From Schlesneria sp. (GTDB taxonomy: Bacteria; Planctomycetota; Planctomycetia; Planctomycetales; Planctomycetaceae), in assembly GCA_028291515.1 (NCBI GenBank), contig JAQGHU010000024.1, positions 1-64,000 of the forward strand: a stretch of 64,000 nucleotides of DNA. Direction: 5' to 3'. Every line of letters begins with the position of its first letter. The stretch's first letter is position 1. The notes below the pieces were generated by a model. That model was not told the origin of the DNA, made no database searches, and saw only the letters and a program-made list of their open reading frames with translations. The position numbers and the translations under genes are program-made. Positions 1-7,966 of the stretch are shown here, piece by piece.

Positions 1-79
1 TCAGACTGAGATAACCAACCAAAAACTCCCCTTCGGCATCGGCCACGTCGCTGGGATACGACTTCCGTGTCGTGCTCAT
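1..79 (-). CDS. IS transposase N-terminus (partial, runs off left edge)
   Basis: The frame reads MSTTRKSYPSDVADAEGEF and continues out of the window. YPSD.(T/A)DAEW is the start of the DUF4096 domain of IS5-family transposases (IS427/IS1031-like groups), which join DDE catalysis to an N-terminal DNA-binding region. The usual Trp of DAEW is Gly here, which may be a polymorphism or early decay. About 26 residues are visible, so activity cannot be judged. It points away from the dnaE2 remnant. Confidence 0.6.
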   Translation of the reverse strand, partial: MSTTRKSYPSDVADAEGEFLVGYLSL

Positions 80-124
80 CACCTAACATCAGCAAAAGAC
101 CGCAGATAAGTCAATAACAGGCTC
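1..124 (-). mobile_element. End of an IS5-family (DUF4096-type) insertion sequence
   Basis: Only one end of the element lies in the window. On the minus strand a transposase start codon is at 79-77, and the element edge appears to lie near 124, where dnaE2-like coding stops abruptly after SFALLV. The edge reads GAGCCTGTTATTGAC on the minus strand, which would be the terminal inverted repeat. The other end and any target duplication are outside the window, so the exact boundary is inferred from loss of dnaE2 homology. Confidence 0.65.
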
Positions 125-1475
125 TAGACGAGTAGTGCGAAGCTCGCCGCATGCGATTCAGGAAAACCATACTCCCCGAATCCCTGGATCTGCCCGTAGA
201 CATTATGGGCAAACTCCTCCTCATAACCGCGTGCCAACATTCCGGCGACCAGCCGCTGCCGAAACGCTTCGATGACACCGCGTTTGCGCCATGCTCCCAT
301 GGCCCGGCGTAGCTGGTCAGCTTCGCCGGGGCTGAATCCGGCCGCGACGACGGCCAACCGCATCGCCTGTTCTTGGAAGAGGGGAAGGCCAAGCGTTTTC
401 TGCAGCACCTCGCGAACAGCCTCACTCGGGAACGTGACCTCTTCCTCACCGGCACGGCGTCGCAGGTAAGGATGAACCATGTTGCCCTGGATCGGGCCAG
501 GACGGACCAGAGAGACTTCAATCACCAGATCATAGAACTTGCGAGGTTTGAGCCGTGGCAGCATGCTCATCTGGGCACGCGATTCGACCTGAAAGACGCC
601 GATCGATTCGGCGCGACTGAGCATGTCATAGACGGCCGGATCTTCGGCGGGGACGGTCGCTAGTGTCCAGTCCTCACCGGTCGAACCGCGAATAAGATAA
701 AATGCCTTACGGATCACCGTCAGCATCCCGAGGGACAGGCAGTCTACCTTCAGGATGCCGAGTTCATCGAGATCGTTCTCATCCCACTCGATGACGGTCC
801 GGTCGGCCATCACGGCATTTTCAATCGGCACCAGCTCGCAAAGCGGCCGATGGGTAATCACCATGCCGCCGACATGCTGTGAGAGATGTCTTGGGAACCC
901 CAGGATCTCATGAACCAGCTCGACAAGATGTTTCCCGAGCCGCGATTCAGAATTGAATCAAGCTTCCCGGAAACGATGGGCGAGAGCCTCTTTCTCCATG
1001 CCGCTATGCTCGACGGCCTTCGCCAAGATATCGACGCGATCGAGCGACAGGCCCAGCGCCTTGCCGACATCCGGTACGGCCGACTTGGGGCGATAGGTGA
1101 TGACCTCTGCCGTCATGCCCGCCCGTTCGCGGCCGTACTTGTTGTAAATATATTGCAGAACCTCCTCGCGGCGCTCATGCTCGAAGTCGACATCGATATC
1201 CGGTGCTTCACCACGCTCCCGGCTAATAAACCGCTCGAACAGCACATCGATGCGATCAGGATCGACGGAGGTGACACCAGGCAGAAGCAGACAGCGGAGT
1301 TCGCGGCCGACCCCCGTCCCTGGCAGAGAATGTCCCGCTCGCGGGCAAAACGAACCAGATCCCACACCGTCAGGAAATAGGCTTCGTAATGTAATTCCGC
1401 GATCAGTTTCAGCTGGTGTTCGATGAGTTTCCTGATCTTCGGTGGCACGCCTTGCGGGTAGCGGTTGGCCGTCCA
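125..1475 (-). pseudogene. dnaE2: Decayed fragment of error-prone DNA polymerase III alpha subunit (DnaE2/ImuC)
   Basis: This matches the polymerase core of DnaE2, the translesion polymerase of the ImuA-ImuB-DnaE2 mutasome. Recognisable blocks in order are [40 protein letters not shown], the catalytic [52 protein letters not shown] and the [18 protein letters not shown] motif. The reading frame is broken. One base is missing near 1277 between CFCL and GVTSVD, an in-frame TGA lies at 958-960, and another frame change occurs near 1465. The PHP N-terminal third is absent and the C-terminal region is cut by the insertion sequence at about 124. The gene cannot give a full-length polymerase. Confidence 0.85.
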
Positions 1476-1498
1476 AGCATCCCTCGCAGATCGGCGAG

Positions 1499-1588
1499 TT
1501 ACTGAATCGAGCGATAAATCTCGGCGAGCTCGTCGACAAAATCTTCACGTTGCTGGGTCAAGCGAAGGGGACTGTTCTTTTTGCTCAT
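1499..1588 (-). pseudogene. Short open frame upstream of the dnaE2 remnant (29 codons), origin unknown
   Basis: On the minus strand an ATG at 1588 opens a 29-residue frame ([20 protein letters not shown] at its start) that stops at 1499, just where dnaE2-like similarity begins. It is hydrophilic and reads like the start of a real protein, but DnaE2 does not start this way. It may be the 5' end of another gene joined to dnaE2 by a deletion. No function can be assigned. Confidence 0.25.
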
Positions 1589-1995
1589 CAGGAGTCGTGG
1601 GAATTTGGCGACGCTGAGGCTGGGAGGAACCGCGGACATTCAGTACGGTTTTCGCGAGAGGTTGGCACGAAAAGAGATGCGTCAAACGATCTCACTTGTT
1701 TCGCACAATTGAACAGCGACGGCACCGCGGCATGATCTCGTCAGTCTCGCAAGTTCTACGGCATGGACAAAGTGCGTTGGATGCGTAGGGTGACTCGGAA
1801 GAACGCATTCATTCGGCGGACGATTTGACTACAAATGTCCCGCGTGCGAAACCTCTGGTACAATAAGTAACGCGTCAACTTGCTTCACATCAGAGGCATC
1901 AACGATGCGACACGATGTCGCTCTCGTTCGAGATACATTTTACTTTGGCCTAAAGCGGCTGCCTCTTTCGACAACACTTTCCGAGAATCGTCGAA
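1589..1995. other. Intergenic stretch with no recognised gene
   Basis: No convincing gene or RNA was found. A short plus-strand frame around 1815-1860 reads RFDYKCPACE, which looks like a zinc-ribbon scrap, but it has no start and no continuation. The stretch probably carries the promoter of the membrane protein starting at 1996 and more decayed DNA next to the dnaE2 remnant. Confidence 0.4.
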
Positions 1996-3762
1996 ATGAT
2001 TCGATATCTTCGTCGCTGGATTGACAAACTTAATTCGGATTCGTCGTTCGCCTGGACTGTACTACTCATCCATGCTTGCCTCCTTTGGCGTCTGGCACTT
2101 ATCAATACTCCAGTATTCGACGAAATCGCACATCTTCCTGCGGGCCTCATTCACTGGAAGTCCGGCTGCTTTGACGCATACCGCGTCAATCCACCCCTCA
2201 TGAGGATGATTGCCACATGTCCGTTGTTATTTATGAATGCCAAACTTTCAAGGCAGACCGTTTCCTCCGATCCATATTCGCGCGACGAGTTCTTACTGGG
2301 CCGTCTCTTCCTGCAGGAGAATGAAAATGACTATTTCGACTATTTTGCAATCTGTCGATGCGCTCTTATACCCATCTCGCTCCTTGGAGGATGGATGTGC
2401 CGCAACTGGGCGCGAGAGCTATACGGCGAGGCGTCCGGTCGAATCGCGTTACTTCTTTGGTGCTTCTGCCCGAACATCCTTGCCTGGGGTTCGTTGATCA
2501 CCCCGGACCTTGGAGCTGCTGCATTCGGTGTCACGGCAGGCTACGCCTTCTGGCGATGGCTGAAGGCCCCAACGTGGAAACATACATTCGTCGCTGGTTT
2601 TTGTATGGGACTGGCAGAGCTTTCGAAATCCACCTGGATCATACTTTTCGTACTCTGGCCAGTCATTTGGTTGTGCTGGTACTGGCAAATGCGGACCGCT
2701 TTTAGAAAATCCGCCGTCCAGTGTGCTGCCATATCACTGATTGCATTGTACGTTCTCAATTCAGGATACGCGTGGGAAGGCAGCTTCTGCAGGCTGGGCG
2801 ATTTCCGCTTCGTTAGCACTACGCTTGGTGGAATGGAAGCACACGCTGTACCGGGCAATCGCTTTAGGGAATCGTTGCTAGCGTCGCTCCCGCTACCTGT
2901 TCCCGCAAACTACGTCAAAGGTATCGACGTGCAACGATATGATTTCGAGAGGGGAAAGTGGTCATACCTCCGAGGAGAGCAGAGGTTCGGTGGCTGGTAC
3001 TATTACTACCTCTATGCCCTTACCGTAAAGCTACCTTTGGGGACGCTCCTGCTGACGGCCATTTCTGCATTCACTTTAGTTTGCGTATCGAGATATCGGC
3101 AAGATGTTCGTCACGACTTCATACTTCTAGCCCCTGCAATCGCGATAATCATCGTCGTAAGCTCACAAACAGGATTCAACAGATATCTCCGCTACGTCTT
3201 GCCCGCCGCCCCTTTCATTTACATATTCGCGAGCCGTGTCGGCATGGAGTGTGCAAGGAGTTCTTTATTACTGCGACGGACATCGGAGGCAGCAGTATTC
3301 TGTGTAATCGTAGCGAGCGTATCAACGTACCCGCATTCATTGTCTTATTTCAACCTACTGGCAGGAGGTCCTGCCGGTGGACCAGCACACCTGTTAGACG
3401 CAAATATTGACTGGGGCCAGGATCTTTTTGAATTGAAGCGGATTGTCGAGCAACACCCTGAAATGGGCACGATTCGCCTGGCCTATTTTGGAATAATCGA
3501 GCCGCGACTTGCCCATTTCCCTCATGAAATCCTTAAGCCAATCCACGAAGAAGATGGAGATGCAACACGGCTAGCGATTGCGCCAGGCTGGTATGCGATT
3601 AGCGTGAATCACGTGCACGGCTATAGGTACCGCGATGGAGATATTCCAATCTATACTCACTTCAAGGCACTCACTCCGAAATATATGGCCGGGTATTCAA
3701 TATATATTTACCACATAACAGAGAGCTATGCGTTATATGCTCCTGATCGTAGTAGTGGTTAG
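1996..3762 (+). CDS. GT-C/ArnT-PMT-like membrane glycosyltransferase, copy A
   Basis: A 588-residue polytopic protein with many hydrophobic segments, of the kind that moves sugars from polyprenyl-phosphate donors to acceptors outside the cytoplasmic membrane. The acidic pair of the first extracytoplasmic loop is seen as FDEIAHLPAG (D42, E43), followed by NPPLMR near residue 66, both typical of the dolichyl-phosphate-mannose-protein mannosyltransferase/ArnT group. A C-terminal block DANIDWGQDLFELKR is shared with the paralogue at 7967 (DSNLDWGQGLIALRR). The ATG at 1996 has no strong Shine-Dalgarno sequence. Its 3' end overlaps the opposite-strand GT2 remnant. Donor and acceptor are unknown; the gene lies in the AT-richer accessory block. 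Confidence 0.75.
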   Translation: MIRYLRRWIDKLNSDSSFAWTVLLIHACLLWRLALINTPVFDEIAHLPAGLIHWKSGCFDAYRVNPPLMRMIATCPLLFMNAKLSRQTVSSDPYSRDEFLLGRLFLQENENDYFDYFAICRCALIPISLLGGWMCRNWARELYGEASGRIALLLWCFCPNILAWGSLITPDLGAAAFGVTAGYAFWRWLKAPTWKHTFVAGFCMGLAELSKSTWIILFVLWPVIWLCWYWQMRTAFRKSAVQCAAISLIALYVLNSGYAWEGSFCRLGDFRFVSTTLGGMEAHAVPGNRFRESLLASLPLPVPANYVKGIDVQRYDFERGKWSYLRGEQRFGGWYYYYLYALTVKLPLGTLLLTAISAFTLVCVSRYRQDVRHDFILLAPAIAIIIVVSSQTGFNRYLRYVLPAAPFIYIFASRVGMECARSSLLLRRTSEAAVFCVIVASVSTYPHSLSYFNLLAGGPAGGPAHLLDANIDWGQDLFELKRIVEQHPEMGTIRLAYFGIIEPRLAHFPHEILKPIHEEDGDATRLAIAPGWYAISVNHVHGYRYRDGDIPIYTHFKALTPKYMAGYSIYIYHITESYALYAPDRSSG

Positions 3763-4127
3763 AGCGGTGCGTATACAATTAGCGTCAGTGACTGGAATAC
3801 CATCGATATTGTGGTCTGTTCGATGTGGGTCGTCGTGAATATTAAGCGTGCGACGGATTGCATATTGCGGCTGATTGCGGGTTTCGGAGTATGCTCGAAA
3901 GCATAATTCACTCAAGAGGCCAAAGAATACGGATTGGCCGCCCATTACTGCGCAAAGTGCGGCGAGTAGCACTTTTCCAGTTCGAGGCCGACCCGTGTTG
4001 ACCAGAATTAATTCATAGGGCAGCCCAAGCGAACTCAATAACCGCTTTCATCGACGAGTAAAGATGCGAAATGCTGCCAAGCTCATTGTAAATCGACACA
4101 ATAACTGACGTTCCCCCTTTGCATTCC
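3733..4127 (-). pseudogene. Internally deleted family-2 glycosyltransferase (polyprenyl-phosphate type) remnant
   Basis: On the minus strand the first part reads SVIVSIYNELGSISHLYSSM, the classic GT2 start (VVIPIYNE). It is followed, after a frame change near 4040, by LGLPYELILVNTG, the next GT2 block. The frame then jumps to GKVLLAALCAVMGGQSVFFG and LSELCFRAYSET, which matches the last membrane segment and tail of GT2 enzymes such as the intact one at 15473 ([18 protein letters not shown]). About 200 residues of catalytic domain are missing between. A TTG at 4038 opens only the second half. The gene is dead, and its intact ancestor probably supplied polyprenyl-phosphate sugar to the neighbouring GT-C enzymes. 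Confidence 0.65.
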
Positions 4128-4268
4128 AAGCCTTACAGGCGTCTGTATTTACGCCGCGAAGGATCGATATTGGATTTGAGTCGACGTCAACTGTTGCATT
4201 TTGCTTATGCGGCCAGTATTTTAATATCCGATATCTGTTTTGCTTAATGTTTGACCGGAGCGTACATC

Positions 4269-5435
4269 ATGCGATGGTGGTTTCGCAAGGAAAGCATGCC
4301 GGCATCCTTCAATTCACCCTGGCCGCGGAATCGTCGAGACTACTTGTTGCTTTCGGCAGTCGTTGGAGGCCTGTCGCTATTGTGTTGTTGCGTAGGGTTG
4401 GTCTTGTCACGCGGAGGGGAGTCTAGAACGGTTGCGGCAGTCCCCAAAGCCGATGCAGCCTATCTCTCGCTGCCGATTACGCTAACAAAAGATCTTGGAT
4501 GCATTCGATCGGCTGAATTGCCTGTCAAGGTGCAATTCTTTGTTAAGAACCCCAGCCGGACAATATGGACGCTAGTGGCCAAGAGATCCTCGTGTACTTG
4601 CACAGTAGCAGCCCTCTCATTTTCTGAAATTAAACCAGGTGACGTAGAGCCGGTGGAATTGGTGCTCTCCCCCCCAAGCACCATTTCAGGACCATATCGC
4701 CAGACTGTGGATTTGCGATTCGCGGATCCAAGTGGGGTCGAGACAACTGTAACCCTACTTGCTCGCTTTGCGTTAGGCCCGCTTTTATCTGCATCATCAT
4801 CCACGTTGAACGTTGTGATTCCCATTCCGTATCACGATGGTAATGTCGAATCATCGCAAGTTATTACGTTGAGGAGTTACGCGGATCATGATATTGCAAC
4901 ACCTGAAGTATCGGGGCTGCCCCCTTTTTTAGCGGCGACCGCCACATCAGTGCAGATCGAAGAAGGTTACGGCGATACCGCCGTTTGTGTTCCACGGCAG
5001 TGCTGGCGCTACAAGGTGACTCCAATCATTACTGGTGATCTGCCGTATGGCAAATCTACTCACCCAATCGCATTCCGTTCGAGTTCGTCTCCAGATTTCT
5101 CCGCCAAAGTTGAGGTGTCATGCACCGTTAAAGGCCCTTTGATGGCTTTTCCAGAATCTATCCGGCTAAAGCGCATGAGTGTTGAGGGCGATCTCGTCGG
5201 AAGTACTTTTGTAAGTCTTGATTCCGGTCTAGCTCTTCTCGATGCTCCACTTGTATCGAAACTCATTGACCTAAACGGTGTAGTTACGATCGAACGTCGA
5301 TCTCCAGTGTTACTCTGCGTCACAGTGCAGGTCAAGCAGTCAGATGTGGCTGAAGCGGGTGGCGCACCGGCACTTACATTAACTCCCGTCATGATTGGTA
5401 AAGCACCTCCATTGGTGCTGCCAGTGTCGTTGTAG
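4269..5435 (+). CDS. DUF1573-like membrane-anchored protein
   Basis: A 388-residue protein starting at the ATG with GGAG eight bases upstream; a TTG 18 bases earlier is less likely. A basic N-terminus and one membrane segment (about residues 21-42) are followed by an exported beta-rich part. The block VQFFVKNPSRTIWTL then SSCTCTVA then PGDVEPVELVL follows the DUF1573 pattern of an immunoglobulin-like fold with a CxC turn (usually CGCT). Such proteins are abundant in Planctomycetes and Bacteroidetes and have no settled function. It is the first gene of a same-strand run with a C39-like peptidase and a Cys-rich peptide, which suggests a role in that exported system. Confidence 0.6.
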   Translation: MRWWFRKESMPASFNSPWPRNRRDYLLLSAVVGGLSLLCCCVGLVLSRGGESRTVAAVPKADAAYLSLPITLTKDLGCIRSAELPVKVQFFVKNPSRTIWTLVAKRSSCTCTVAALSFSEIKPGDVEPVELVLSPPSTISGPYRQTVDLRFADPSGVETTVTLLARFALGPLLSASSSTLNVVIPIPYHDGNVESSQVITLRSYADHDIATPEVSGLPPFLAATATSVQIEEGYGDTAVCVPRQCWRYKVTPIITGDLPYGKSTHPIAFRSSSSPDFSAKVEVSCTVKGPLMAFPESIRLKRMSVEGDLVGSTFVSLDSGLALLDAPLVSKLIDLNGVVTIERRSPVLLCVTVQVKQSDVAEAGGAPALTLTPVMIGKAPPLVLPVSL

Positions 5436-5477
5436 CACTCCTATCTAGCTGTTTCAAAAGCGTCAGGGCATTTCAAC

Positions 5478-6116
5478 ATGATGCGTGGCTCCAAGCCCTG
5501 TATCTTCGCGATACTCATCGCTGTCATCGGACCGGTGGCGGCAGCAGAAGACGTGGCTTGCGGTCCTCGAGTTGCTAGGGCAGTGCTACAGTCTTACGGT
5601 CGGCAGCCGCCGATGTTGCGTGAGACTATTCTTGCGATGCAAGGAAGTGAGCTGGATCGTGGGGCGTCGCTCCTTCAAATGAAGGAGTTCATGGAACAAT
5701 TCGGCATCCATGTGACAGGCGTTTATTGCGACGCGAAGGATGTTCCAAATTGGGAAGAACCGGTGATTCTTCTGATGAATGCAAAGGCGGCCCGGCGGGG
5801 ACGTGAACATCATTACCAAGTGTTTATTAGTTGCAACGCTAACGGCGGCGCATTCACGGTCTGGGATGCGCTAGAGGGTTATCGGACACTCACTCGCAGC
5901 GAATTCCAGGACTCGTGGACCGGTCATGCGCTGGTTACTTCGAAAAATCCTGTCAATCTTCGCTGGTCATTCGGGCAGTCCTCCATTGCGCGTGCCAGCC
6001 GATTGCTCGGTTATTCTCTTATGGTGGAGGTCGTGATATTCATCGTCGTTGTTGGGCATATCACGATCAAATCGTGGCATCGTAAACCTCCGACCCGCAA
6101 TGCTTCATTCGTGTGA
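5478..6116 (+). CDS. Exported C39-like cysteine peptidase with C-terminal membrane anchor
   Basis: A 212-residue protein with a signal peptide (about residues 6-23), a peptidase C39-like domain and a final membrane segment (about 180-200) ending in a basic tail. The catalytic candidates are C28 in ACGPRVARAV, H111/H112 in EHHYQVF and D130 in TVWDAL, in the order and spacing of C39 papain-like peptidases. The Gln that normally sits about six residues before the Cys to form the oxyanion hole is not seen. C39 domains typically cut after double-glycine leaders. Unlike the ABC-transporter-linked type, this one appears to act outside the cytoplasmic membrane. The next gene encodes a peptide with a double-glycine-like motif, its likely substrate. 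That pairing is inference. Confidence 0.65.
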   Translation: MMRGSKPCIFAILIAVIGPVAAAEDVACGPRVARAVLQSYGRQPPMLRETILAMQGSELDRGASLLQMKEFMEQFGIHVTGVYCDAKDVPNWEEPVILLMNAKAARRGREHHYQVFISCNANGGAFTVWDALEGYRTLTRSEFQDSWTGHALVTSKNPVNLRWSFGQSSIARASRLLGYSLMVEVVIFIVVVGHITIKSWHRKPPTRNASFV

Positions 6117-6173
6117 TACGTTATCGCTGTTGATAACGCTGCCGGGAAACGTACTGACGAAAGGTTCAAGATT

Positions 6174-6671
6174 ATGCGATTGAGAAATTCCCCCTGTATC
6201 CTTGCTGCACTGGTTACAGCAATGATGGTCGCGATCTCAGCCGACATCAGGGCTACGAGCCCTTCGATCCTTCTTTCCTCCGATATGCAGCAGCTGCGAG
6301 GCGCAGATGACTGTTGGGTTGACGACACGGCTCGTTGCACAACAGTTGCATGTCCCGATTGTCCAACCGGGGTGTGTCCGAACGCTCCTGCCATCAATAA
6401 GTTTACGAGCGATCCGAATACTTCATACCCAAAAGCGCGCCCATTAGGCATAACAGATTTGTCTGGCAGAACCCTCTTGGTTTCCTCAGCGACGCCTACT
6501 ATCTGTGGCTCAGAAGTAGCATGTGATAGTGGGCATGTGTGTTTTTTCCGAGTGGCCGACAGTACGTTCGTATGTAATGTCAACAACTTGACTTTGGCGA
6601 CTTGGTATGCAACAGACACGACACAACTTGACCAGGCTCATGGGAGTCAATGCCCGCCACCGGGTACGTGA
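6174..6671 (+). CDS. Cys-rich exported peptide with double-glycine-like leader (candidate C39 substrate)
   Basis: A 165-residue protein with an N-terminal hydrophobic signal (about residues 8-25) and then the stretch LLSSDMQQLRGADDC. If cleavage is after A44, the leader has G at -2, A at -1, L at -4, M at -7, D at -8 and L at -12, close to the LSxxELxxIxGG consensus of C39-processed peptides. The mature part holds about ten cysteines, several in short spacings (ARC, VAC, PDC, GVC), and little predicted helix. It follows the C39-like peptidase gene by 57 bp, and a strong hairpin lies just after its stop. It could be a bacteriocin-like or surface Cys-rich peptide, or simply a structural exported protein. 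No known family was recognised. Confidence 0.6.
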   Translation: MRLRNSPCILAALVTAMMVAISADIRATSPSILLSSDMQQLRGADDCWVDDTARCTTVACPDCPTGVCPNAPAINKFTSDPNTSYPKARPLGITDLSGRTLLVSSATPTICGSEVACDSGHVCFFRVADSTFVCNVNNLTLATWYATDTTQLDQAHGSQCPPPGT

Positions 6672-6693
6672 GAGTCCAATGGTGCGAGCACGG

Positions 6694-6718
6694 CCCGCTC
6701 GTTGCTGCAGCGAGCGGG
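6694..6718 (+). terminator. Hairpin after the Cys-rich peptide gene
   Basis: CCCGCTCG (6694-6701) pairs perfectly with CGAGCGGG (6711-6718) across a nine-base loop, 22 bp after the stop at 6671. No U-tract follows, so it may be a partial terminator or an mRNA-stabilising hairpin that raises expression of the peptide relative to the downstream gene. Confidence 0.55.
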
Positions 6719-6779
6719 TGCTATTCAATGCAGCGACCAGTCGTCGATAGCTAACGAAACTCATGGAGGATTTAAGCTG

Positions 6780-7922
6780 ATGGCGAACCTAGCATCCAGC
6801 TTGGGCATAGTATCGCAACTCGTACTTGTGTCCGTTATCTTCATAAACGCCTTACCCAGCACCGCATTCAGCATAGACATCCCCCCGGCGATTGATGATC
6901 TCGACCTCGCTAGTTGGGCCCCACTTTCTGATAGCGAACGGAAACATGCAAGTAGTTTGCTGAGGGCTGCTTGGGAGAACAGCGAGCAGCTGCGGTCCGG
7001 AAGGTTCGACGCGGTGGTGAATCATCACGGCAGCGCGGTGGGCCCGGATGGGCGGTCCGCGCCACGCAGTCTCGTGGCAGCAAAGGTGTCATGTGTATTC
7101 GACCTGACAAAGGATAGCTGGTTATATGATGTACAACTCCTCGATGGCAACAAAAATCGCTATGTTGTAACTCCCAATGGCTCTCTCAACTATGAGCCAG
7201 CAAAGAAATGGCTGACACGCTCCGGTGATACTGCATTCGGAAAAGATGGACGTAGTGGGAGCTGGTTGTTGGAACCGCGTACACTGGGATGGACAGCCCC
7301 GGCCGATCAAGTATCGGTGGGCGATCCGTTTCATCAACTCCGCGACGTGTCACTGACCGCAGATAAAATCGTCCATCTGGTTACGCAAGAAGCGGGGAAG
7401 ACAGAGATATTTTGGCGGCCACATGAAATCGTCGTGGCTTCAATAACTCTTGACTCTCAAGGTTCTCTAAATCCAGTCCGTTGCACGCAATGGTTTGCTT
7501 TCCCATTCGGCCAAAAGGGTTCCACCCGATACAAGTGCGTGAAGGTTACAGATAGTAAGTGGGAGCGAAGGGGGGATTTCAATATCCCAACCCATGTAGT
7601 GGCAATGGACTCGGTTGGCGACTCTCGACAGACCTCAGTTGACGTCATTTGGAAGGAAATAAACGAGCCAATCGCAGAACGGGAGTTCACAATCGATGGA
7701 GCCAACATTCCGACGAAAACGGTTGTGCTTGAGGTGATGGAGAATAAATCCGTTATCGTCGGCGCCATCGACGATGATGGGAAGGTACTCATTACCAATC
7801 CATTGTTTAAGAAACCTACAGCTACCAATCGCGGCTGGACACTTCTTTGGGTTGGTCTTCTTAACATTGCGATAATCATATGTATTATCGTTTTCTGGAT
7901 CCGCTTTCGATCACAGGCGTAA
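6780..7922 (+). CDS. Secreted protein with C-terminal membrane anchor, function unknown
   Basis: A 380-residue protein. The ATG at 6780 is preferred because GGAGG lies about ten bases upstream and the next residues form a signal peptide (about 8-28); an upstream TTG would overlap the hairpin. The middle is a beta-rich domain with no motif I recognise, and the segment around NEPIAEREFTIDG resembles the C-terminal part of LolA-like planctomycete exported proteins. A membrane segment (about residues 352-374) and a short basic tail close the protein, the same anchor layout as the C39-like peptidase. Its place after the peptidase and peptide suggests a partner in the same exported complex. Confidence 0.55.
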   Translation: MANLASSLGIVSQLVLVSVIFINALPSTAFSIDIPPAIDDLDLASWAPLSDSERKHASSLLRAAWENSEQLRSGRFDAVVNHHGSAVGPDGRSAPRSLVAAKVSCVFDLTKDSWLYDVQLLDGNKNRYVVTPNGSLNYEPAKKWLTRSGDTAFGKDGRSGSWLLEPRTLGWTAPADQVSVGDPFHQLRDVSLTADKIVHLVTQEAGKTEIFWRPHEIVVASITLDSQGSLNPVRCTQWFAFPFGQKGSTRYKCVKVTDSKWERRGDFNIPTHVVAMDSVGDSRQTSVDVIWKEINEPIAEREFTIDGANIPTKTVVLEVMENKSVIVGAIDDDGKVLITNPLFKKPTATNRGWTLLWVGLLNIAIIICIIVFWIRFRSQA

Positions 7923-7966
7923 CGGACAGCCAAAGGGCGACTTACCACCCGCTCGAGTGAAGCAGC

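Noticed and set aside
1815-1860. Zinc-ribbon scrap RFDYKCPACE in the plus-strand spacer before 1996
   Set aside because: No start codon, second CxxC pair or continuation; too short to call even a pseudogene.
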